Assembly: GCA_003194525.1 (NCBI GenBank) | Contig: NBIV01000477.1 | Location: 1-23,115 of the forward strand | Direction: 5' to 3' | Source of the DNA: Gracilariopsis chorda | Taxonomy: Eukaryota; Rhodophyta; Florideophyceae; Gracilariales; Gracilariaceae | Length of the DNA: 23,115 nt | Part shown: positions 16,465-23,115 of the stretch, in pieces | Layout: each line of letters begins with the position of its first letter | Position numbering within the stretch: the first letter of the stretch is position 1 | Made by a program: the position numbers and the translations under genes | The notes under the pieces: generated by a model | What the model was told of the DNA's origin: nothing | The model's input: the letters and a program-made list of their open reading frames with translations, nothing else | The model's database searches: none

Positions 16465-18051
16465 CCCACAGGATTCGATGCGTTGAGCAATTCTCCTGGA
16501 GCGTTTGGTAAATCATGCCAAGTGCTTGCGTAGCACATGGTTCTCTTTGCACAATGGCCTTAATTCGAGAAAAGAGTACACTGTCACTCGTTCTTTTGGT
16601 CATTTGTAGTGACTCTATGGAGCCGTTTGAGTTGGTGGCTGAGCTTCGAACTTGGTTGTTGAGTCTTCTTCGCAAGGTTTCGAAGAACTGAAATTCCATG
16701 GGCCACATTCCAGTGTTTATGAAGCTTTGCTTTGCAATTTGACTGGTAGGCGACATATATCCTGCCACTCCAAGCTTGATTTTAAAAGCGATATTTGCGT
16801 TACCGTATAATCCTGTTCGTACTAAAATGTCCCTAACTTCTCTGGTTCTCTCTTTGAAGGTCTTGTTAATTGAAGAATCGCATGGCTGAAGGAAATGAGA
16901 AGTGTTGGCAGGAAGTTGAACTACAACAATATTGGCCTCTTGGCAGTACAGAATCCATTCGTCCCCTCGTCGTGAACTGTGCCCGTCAAGCAGCAACAAA
17001 ACGAGCTTATTTGGTGGTACTGTCTTTCTGACAAACGTATTGAAGTGCTTAACGAGGTCTGGCATAAGTTCCATTGTCATTGACCCTTTTGCAGTCGTAA
17101 AAATTTTCGTATCCCGTGGAAGCCATTTCTTGTCACACATCCAGCGAAGGTCCCAAGGTAGTTTGTGTGCGTCTAAATGATCAATATTCTTTTTCGAACC
17201 CGGCATCACCTTCTTTCCTGCAGCTACAAAGAAGGGCGGAGCATAAAGACCGGATGCAGAAGCCGCAATAACAGCCGTAACATGCGCACCGTTATCTTTC
17301 ATATTGTGGCGTCGTCCTCCTGAATTGTTCCGAGCGCTTGTAAACACTCTGACTCGTTTTCCATAGGTGGCGTTGACTGCCGTTTCGTCAAGATTCCATA
17401 TCCTGTTAGGATCGTCGAACATGTCTGGATGTTTTTTTTTAATTCTTTCAGGTGGTCTACTAAAGTGCCTACATGGTCCATGCTTTCTCCTAAGAAGTAT
17501 TTGTGGCAGTGGTTTTCTGACTTTCGGACTGTGATTTCCCGATTTCTCGCTCGAAACGTGCGTACTGTGTCATCGCATGGAAGGTTGTTCTTGTAAGATT
17601 TGCGTTCGTCGCTTGTTATCTCTCCCATGTATCGCTTGATATGATTTATGTCTAATGCAAAACCTCTTTCAACCGCATGTTCAATTCGCTTGACAATCAT
17701 CTTTTGCTCTTCTGTGCTTAAAACAGAAGGTCTTCCGGCATGGTGTAGGACAGAGTTAAGAAGTCGCTGTAGCAATGAAGTGTTACTGGTCTTCCAGGCT
17801 TTGCGAATGCGATAAACAATAGACGCTGACAGGTTGCATGTGGCAGCTACGCTCGCAACTTTTTGTTGGTTCTGGAGAACTTTGAAGTGCAACGCCCTCA
17901 GGGAGGGATTCTCGGTACTTGAACGCTTTCCCGATATTATCGGTTGTGTAGTGTGTATATGAACTACGCCCCACAATGGTGGGTATGGACACGTGGGACA
18001 CGGTTTTGGGTCAATTGGCGGTTGGCCACAGTAGTGGATGTTGCCACGGAA
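16376..18051 (-). pseudogene. CENP-B/pogo-like DDE transposase, frameshifted and 5'-truncated by element 3
   Basis: Pogo-type transposases of the Tc1/mariner superfamily cut and paste at TA sites. The N-terminal frame (17976-17299) carries a helix-turn-helix (SVAATCNLSASIVYRIRKAW, residues 42-61) and a second DNA-binding part (GRPSVLSTEEQKMIVKRIEH onward). The catalytic frame (17422-16376) has D12 in IWNLDETAV, D146 in LLLLDGHSSR and D182 in FLQPCDSS, a DDD triad with 35 residues between the last two. A run of nine A (17440-17432 on this strand) joins the two frames and is one base short. No ATG precedes the HTH; the frame stays open back to 18051, where the LTR of element 3 begins, and reads YCGQPPIDPKPCPTCPY there. 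The natural start is therefore probably beyond element 3. No terminal inverted repeats were found. Confidence 0.82.
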
Positions 18052-18115
18052 TGTGGAGTATTTTAGTTAATTTTATTTATTATTTTCACACCCATTTCTG
18101 GGAAGCTAGTACTTA

Positions 18116-18140
18116 GTGCGACGGCGCACTGCCGTCGCAC
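18116..18140 (+). repeat. Inverted repeat in U3 of the element 3 LTR
   Basis: GTGCGACGGC (18116-18125) and GCCGTCGCAC (18131-18140) are exact inverted copies around a 5-base loop, about 65 bases into the LTR and upstream of the TATA-like site. The LTR of element 1 also has a 10-bp inverted repeat upstream of its TATA-like box, with different sequence. Confidence 0.65.
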
Positions 18141-18293
18141 CAGTAAACCTTCCCCAACAAGGGACCCCAACCTGGGGAATTGGCTCTAGTTGTTACCGCT
18201 TGCGCGCGTACTCTACTCCTCCTCGGAGGGAAACGCCGTAAACCACGGGACATCTAACCCCCTTGCACATCTTAAGAAACCCATCACTGGGAG

Positions 18294-18299
18294 TATAAT
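18294..18299 (+). promoter_or_regulatory. TATA-like box in the 5' LTR of element 3
   Basis: TATAAT lies 242 bases into the LTR, close to the relative position of the TATA-like box in the LTR of element 1 (252 bases). The transcription start is not visible. Confidence 0.35.
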
Positions 18300-18694
18300 T
18301 GTTCCAATCATATTGGTGTTTCGCCCTGTATAGGGAGTCCTGTCCACCGGCATTGCTGTATCTGCTCGTCGCTCTCGCGACCCACTTCGTCCTTCCTCTT
18401 TCCCCTTTTTAGGGTAGCACCTCCCGCTATCCGCGGCCCTCGTGTGCGCATCCGCTCACACCCCCCCCCACTTACGTGGAAACATACCTCTACTGAGGAT
18501 CACACCCCGCCCACGCGGATACCGATTCTTCGCCTTCACCTCCCTGCGCGAGTCGCGGCAGGTGTCCCTGGTCTTACAAACCGGCTTCGCCGTGACACCT
18601 CTGGAAGGGCTCTACCCAACTGGGTTCACCTCGTGAGAGGAAGATCCCGGACGTCTTTCGGTGTTTTTCCCCTTTGGGGCATTGCACCACAAAG

Positions 18695-18712
18695 TGGTCT
18701 CCCGACCTAGAA
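18695..18712 (+). other. Primer-binding site of element 3, probably tRNA-Tyr
   Basis: This 18-mer is identical to the primer-binding site of element 1 (53-70) and lies three bases after the LTR end. It fits a tRNA 3' end with A73 and a C1:G72 pair, as in eukaryotic tRNA-Tyr. Confidence 0.75.
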
Positions 18713-18826
18713 TCGGTTCTTGTTTTCCCTCTTACGAGGTTTGTTTTCATTCACCGGAAGTTCCGTGATCGTTTCCCGTCGTAACGGTATTTTCTCCTGT
18801 CGAGAAATCCCTCTGACGCGGAGCCA

Positions 18827-20972
18827 GTGGTTACGCGTAGTCGCTCCCGCGACAACGCGGACACTTCCGAAGTTCGGTTCGTACCCCGTATCCCTATACG
18901 GAAAAGTTCCAGCCGTGCTGGCGCCGCTTCATCGCGGAATGATACCCCCGATCGGGAACCCCGGAACCTCCTTTTGCCCTCGTTATCACCCCCGCAGGGG
19001 AATGCAGCATCGACTCCGGCTGTTGCCGCAGTGCCCCAGGCACCCCGTCCTGCTCCCGCTGTCGCGGCTTCAAGCCCCCGTGGAACGGGCGATAACACCC
19101 CCCAGGGGACTTCCCTGGAATCCCAGGTCCGCGCTCTGTGGACCGCCCATGACACCCTTGTAGGGGAACTAAAATCCCTTCAAGAAGTGGTCTCGGCAAC
19201 CCCTGTAAAGGAGGTCGCCGAGGAACTCCGTATTTTACGGTCTGACGTCAACTCCGTGTTGGAGAGTTTGGGACAACCCGCCGCCTTCATCGAAGGAGTT
19301 GAAGCCCGATTTGATCGGATTGGTGCCCGCCTGGAGACGCTGGAGCAGTTCGTCCTCATGGACAAACCATCCCCGGGTGATCCGGTAAACGAGGCATCGC
19401 ACAACGACCAGCTTGCTGGGAAGAAGAAACGCCGTCACCGACGGAAACACCACCGAAAATATTCGGAGTCCGATTCTTCGACATCTTCGGACTCACCCCG
19501 AAACCATTCGGTTAGCTCGAGCTCCTCGGACTCCGACTCAGAGGACGAGAAGCGAGGCTACTCCTCCCGCTCGAAGCGGTCATCGGCCACTGAAGGTGTG
19601 GTCCGAACCCGCCAGAATGGGAGAAAACACCCCGGTCTCCGGGAATTGAAACCGACAAACCCGGATTACCGGAAGCTTTTATCATACCGGTACTACTGGC
19701 TTGAAGATTCGTCACTTGGACGTACGCCCCGTGGTACGGGAATGGTGCGAGAATGCATTAAGCGAATGCAACTCTCGCTCCGCAACCAGTATTTTACTGG
19801 AGAGGACCCAGTCCTAGTACTGGATTTCCTATCCCGCGTTGTAGCGGAGGCCGATATCCTCGGTATGAATGAGGGACAAGCCTATTTGGCTTTACCGTAT
19901 TTCTTACGGGGAGTGGCGGAGGACCAATACACCTCTGTCAGAGGATCTTCTCGCGCCTCCGAGGGAGGAGTTACTTGCTGGCCGGAGGCTGTGCAGTATC
20001 TTCTGCGCTCCTACGCCACCAACACCGCTATTCAGCAGGCCTATCCTCGCTTTGCGAGATACACGCCAGCGTGCTGGAGAGACCGAGACCGATTACTCGG
20101 TGCGCCTTAACAAGGCTTTCCACAGATGTGGTAACGTATACCCGCTGGGGAGCGCAGTACCATGTTCATTGATGGTCTTGACCCGGCAATCCGGAGTTTA
20201 GTTACCCGTTATCGGAAGGACAAGCGAAGGATCACCTACCTCGAGCTGGTCCAACACGCTCGAGCGGAAGGGGATGCACATCGTGCAAGAACTCCGAACA
20301 ATCGGTCTAAATCCACCAAGGCGTTGTTGCTGGAAAGCGAAGCTTCCTCTCTCCCGCTCACCGCGGATGGGAACCCTGGACAGGGATTTGATACCGTGCA
20401 TTTAGCGCAGGGGGATGGTGTGTCGATACCCACCAGTGAGTTACCGTCACCGACGGAGATGACCCATGATACGGGAACAGAAGATCCCGTTCCCTACGGT
20501 GGTAACAGTCGGGTTCAACCCCAACGACTCCCGTTTTCAAACGGTCAATCCCGTTATCAACGGCCTGGATGGACTGATACCCGCCCTGCGGTTCGCTTCT
20601 CCGATACTCGGAATAATAATCCGCGTGTCGCGGTACTGGCTCTCATTTGCCACCTGTGCTTTGCCCATGGCCATACCTCTCCTCAGTGTATTTGTTCACT
20701 GAAGGATATGGCCAAGGTGGTGGCAAATTATGAGGCCCTCACTCCACAGGAGAAACGTTCCGTCCCGACGGCTTCCTACCTCCGTGCTAAAACGGACTCT
20801 TCTCATGCCCTACCACAGACCCCGCGTGCGCGGCAAGCTTCATACACCCCGATTCGGGAGATCACGCAAACCATCCGTTGCAACCCCCGCTTATGCGGAT
20901 AGAAACCCCCGTCAACGGGATGAAGCACTCGTTCTCGAGGAAACCAACCCACCGCCGAAGGCGGAAAACTAA
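18827..20972 (+). pseudogene. gag: gag of element 3, frameshifted, initiation codon apparently lost
   Basis: The frame opens with GTG GTT ACG at 18827, where an ATG would be expected; no in-frame ATG follows until after the coiled-coil part. Regions in order: an Ala/Pro-rich N-terminus, a likely coiled coil (about residues 95-180, ESQVRALWTAHDTLVGELKS onward), a basic KKKRRHRRKHHRK stretch, a Ser/Asp/Glu stretch (about 19460-19550), then the capsid-like part with YRKLLSYRYYWLED, DPVLVLDFLSR and YLALPYFLRGVAEDQ. The frame changes near 20045 and back near 20155. A complete CCHC zinc knuckle follows (CHLCFAHGHTSPQC, about 20648). Near 20870 the frame changes again and ends at TAA 20970-20972, where the last residues (NPPPKAEN) align with the element 1 Gag end. 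Confidence 0.87.
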
Positions 20973-23115
20973 CTGAGGGAGTCTCCCCTTTGGGAGAGGC
21001 GTCCTCAAGAACGAGGCTGTTGGCGCCCGAGGCGTCCTCGCCTCGCTCCCCGGTGAAAGTCCTGTCGAGGAAAGATACCGCTGACGCGGACTCTGCGCAC
21101 CTCGGTGTGTTGCGTCGCCCGTGGATACGGAGTAAAAATCCCCGGATTCCCGGTAGAGTCTTGGTCTTGGCCAAGCGCAATTATAAGGTCTATACCGACC
21201 TTGGCCTTGACTCCCAGTTTATGGTGAGGTTTCTCACCGCCCTGGATACAGGTGCAGGCCCCAACTTTGTTGTGGAATCATTGTTACCCCCGCTTGTGCG
21301 GTCTCGTATCCGCTCTGACGCGGTCCCCGACATTTCGGATGCGAACAACAATCCGTTACAAACGTTGGGCACAGTGGACCTCGTCGTGAGACTTGGTACC
21401 TCTGTGGTGAAGTTGGACTTCATCGTTTGCCGTTCATTGGCAGCACCCGTCATACTGGGATGTGATTACTGCGACAGATTTGTCGACGCAATCAGGCCCC
21501 GCCTCAGGCGTGTAGAACTTGACGACGGATCGTCGGTTCCGATTGTTCGCCGCCCGCTAAAGCGGTCCTCTTGGAAACAAGTTCCGCTCCCTGCTGCGCA
21601 GGAACCACCGCCCGCGTCCCGCGAGTCCACCAAGCTCCGCGTCGCTGCCTCGGTTTCTATACCGGCTGAGTCCCAAGTCTGGGTGCAGGTAAATTCCCGT
21701 CAACACGGTCTTCGGGTTATACAACCCCTCGCCTCGTTGTACGAGAAATCCCAGCTGGCGCTGGCTAATGGAATTGTCTCCATTTCCCCGGATGTCCCTT
21801 TCCGGATATTGGTTGCCAACCTTGGCAAACACCCCCAGTATCTGGTCAAACACCAAGTAATTGGGAGTGTAACCCCCCATCCTATGGGAATGCTGCCAAC
21901 AAAGATGACAGCCGCCGATGTACTCGGAGTTACCACCTCTTCTGAGGAGTTCGCCCCGCCGTCCGAAGACGTCAAGTCTAAGGAGGGGGAGGAAACCGCT
22001 ACTTCAGCGCCGAACATACCGAGTAACTCGGAATTGCGAACCACACCTGTTCCACAGGACAATGCTCCATCGAGCAGTGACCGGATTGATCCGGAAAAAG
22101 CACTTGAAGCGCTGGACTTCAGCCACGTGCCAGAGTCGCACCGCGACAAACTCCGTACTATGTTACGGGAACTCACCACAATGTGGGATGGCTCGCTTGG
22201 CGAGATTGATGGAACGGAACACCGGATGGATTTAATCCCCGGTGCGCGACCGGTTGCACAACCCCTTACAGGGCAGGTCCGAAAGCTCGGGAAGAGGAGC
22301 AGTCCCAGGTGGACAAGATGCTCCGCGCAGGTGTGATTGAGCCCGCTCAATCACCCTGGGCATCTCCAGTTGTACTGGCTTTAAAGGCCGACGGAACCTG
22401 GAGGTTCTGTGTCGACTACCGCCGGCTCAATGCCGTGACTGTTAGGGACACGTACCCCATCCCTCGTATGGACGAGTGCATTGACTCCCTTGGAGACGCC
22501 ACCGTGTTCACGCCCTTGATGCCAATTGGAGATATTGGCAAGTACCTGTCAGACAGGAGCATCGCGACAAAACCGCATTCACCTGCCATGCAGGAACGTA
22601 CCGCTTCAAGCGGATGCCATTTGGGTTAACTAACGCCACCGCCACCTTTCAGCGTGCAGTAGATATTCTACTCAACCGCTTTAAGTGGCGGAGTTGTCTG
22701 GTCTACCTTGATGATATTATCATCTTCTCCAACTCGTTGGACGACCATCTCACTCACGTCCGAGACGTGCTGACCGTACTCCGCGATGCGGGAATTACCC
22801 TCAAGTTGAGGAAATGCGAGTTTTTCACAGATACTGTGAAGTATCTGGGTCACATTACCCGTCCTTGACGGTTAGCGATCGAGAAAGCTCGAGTCAAATC
22901 CTTCGTTGAGGCGAAAGAACCCCGTACTCAAACGGAACTGCGCTCCTTTTTGGGGCTGGTCAACGTCTATCGACGGTTTATTCCGAACTTTTCGGATACC
23001 GCGGCGCCCCTGAACGCGTTGTTGCGAAAGGGGAACGCCCCAAAACTGGGATTATTTACGCCCGAGCAATCGAAAGCTTTTAACTCCTTGAAGGAGGCTG
23101 TCACATCAGCACCAA
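20924..23115 (+). pseudogene. pol: Protease and reverse transcriptase of element 3 pol, partial and broken
   Basis: The -1 frame is open from about 20924. The protease motif ALDTGAGPN is at about 21240 and its ILGCDY end at about 21450. A linker leads to RT. Near 22290 and near 22512 the frame shifts by -1, so RT is spread over three frames: up to GARPVAQP, then LRAGVIEPAQSPWASPVV and RFCVDYRRLNAVTVRDTY, then FKRMPFGLTNATATFQRA and the catalytic box YLDDIIIFS (about 22708). TGA at 22866-22868 interrupts the thumb region where element 1 has Gly (IRPGRL). The frame then continues (TELRSFLGLVNVYRRF) to the window end. The catalytic YLDD is kept. Confidence 0.9.
20963..20997 (+). promoter_or_regulatory. 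Candidate -1 frameshift site and stem-loop at the gag/pol junction of element 3
   Basis: G GAA AAC (20963-20969) is read in the gag frame directly before its TAA stop. The pol frame is -1 and open across it as GGA AAA CTA, just as in element 1. A stem-loop, TCTCCC (20982-20987) with GGGAGA (20992-20997), starts 13 bases downstream. Function is inferred from position and conservation only. Confidence 0.4.

Larger units (their letters stand above)
18052..18691 (+). repeat. 5' LTR of element 3 (640 bp)
   Basis: It starts TGTGG and ends CCACA, a perfect 5-bp terminal inverted repeat with TG...CA ends, and is followed after AAG by the primer-binding site. It contains a 10-bp-arm hairpin at 18116-18140 and a TATAAT at 18294-18299. 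No similarity to the LTR of element 1 beyond the first bases is evident. Confidence 0.85.
18052..23115 (+). mobile_element. Second Ty3/gypsy retrotransposon (element 3), 3' part beyond window
   Basis: A 640 bp 5' LTR, primer-binding site, gag, protease and RT are visible on the + strand. The sequence leaves the window within RT, at the start of the connection to RNase H. Gag and RT are clearly related to element 1, and the PBS is identical. The five bases before the LTR are CGGAA (18047-18051), the candidate target-site duplication. Gag-pol contains about five frame changes, a stop in RT and a lost gag ATG, so this copy is not intact. Confidence 0.92.

Noticed and set aside
15929..18051. Terminal inverted repeats of the pogo-like transposon
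   Set aside because: I compared the sequence next to the LTR boundary with the region downstream of the gene and found no inverted match. The true 5' end is probably beyond element 3.
18700..22900. Impression that element 3 is packed with short hairpins (arms of 4-6 bases)
   Set aside because: For 4-5 base arms with 2-5 base loops, chance alone gives one every 85-250 bases, close to what I counted. Only the 10-base examples stand out.
1..23115. CRISPR arrays, tRNA or rRNA genes, bacterial operons
   Set aside because: No regularly spaced repeats, tRNA-like cloverleaf gene or rRNA sequence was seen. The content is eukaryotic transposable elements.

Overview
This window is a block of nested and abutting transposable elements from a eukaryotic nuclear genome. 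No ordinary host gene was recognised. The proteins (Ty3/gypsy gag-pol with a chromodomain, a piggyBac transposase tail, Ty1/copia pol and a CENP-B/pogo-like transposase) and their style of sequence suggest a repeat-rich oomycete such as a Phytophthora relative. That assignment rests on recalled family resemblance, not on a search.

Layout. (1) 1-10325: a nearly whole, roughly 10.9 kb Ty3/gypsy chromovirus on the + strand ('element 1'). It shows the last 50 bp of its 5' LTR, a primer-binding site, gag, pol (protease, RT, RNase H, integrase, chromodomain), a 3.2 kb extra region, a polypurine tract and a 606 bp 3' LTR. Gag-pol carries about eight frameshifts or stops. The extra region carries an uninterrupted 769-codon ORF on the opposite strand with its own AATAAA. 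(2) 10326-10986: the C-terminal part of a piggyBac-type transposase on the + strand, into which element 1 appears to have inserted. (3) 10987-14760: AT-richer sequence and a decayed Ty1/copia element on the - strand. (4) About 15040-15700: a decayed - strand gag fragment related to the Ty3 elements flanking it. (5) 15770-18051: two unassigned ORF fragments and a CENP-B/pogo-like DDE transposase pseudogene on the - strand. (6) 18052-23115: a second, related Ty3 element on the + strand ('element 3'), with 5' LTR, PBS, gag, protease and part of RT, running off the window. It interrupts the 5' part of the pogo-like gene.

How the parts relate. The two Ty3 elements share an identical 18 nt primer-binding site that fits the 3' end of a tRNA-Tyr, the same gag architecture, and a pol frame that is -1 to gag. 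Both have G GAA AAC in the gag frame close to the gag stop. Their LTRs show no obvious similarity, so they are different families of one lineage. Neither copy can make an intact Gag-Pol as read here. The antisense ORF of element 1 is the most unusual feature: it is intact, has no recognised domain, and lies between integrase and the 3' LTR. Many lesions are single-base deletions, so assembly error must be excluded before decay is concluded.
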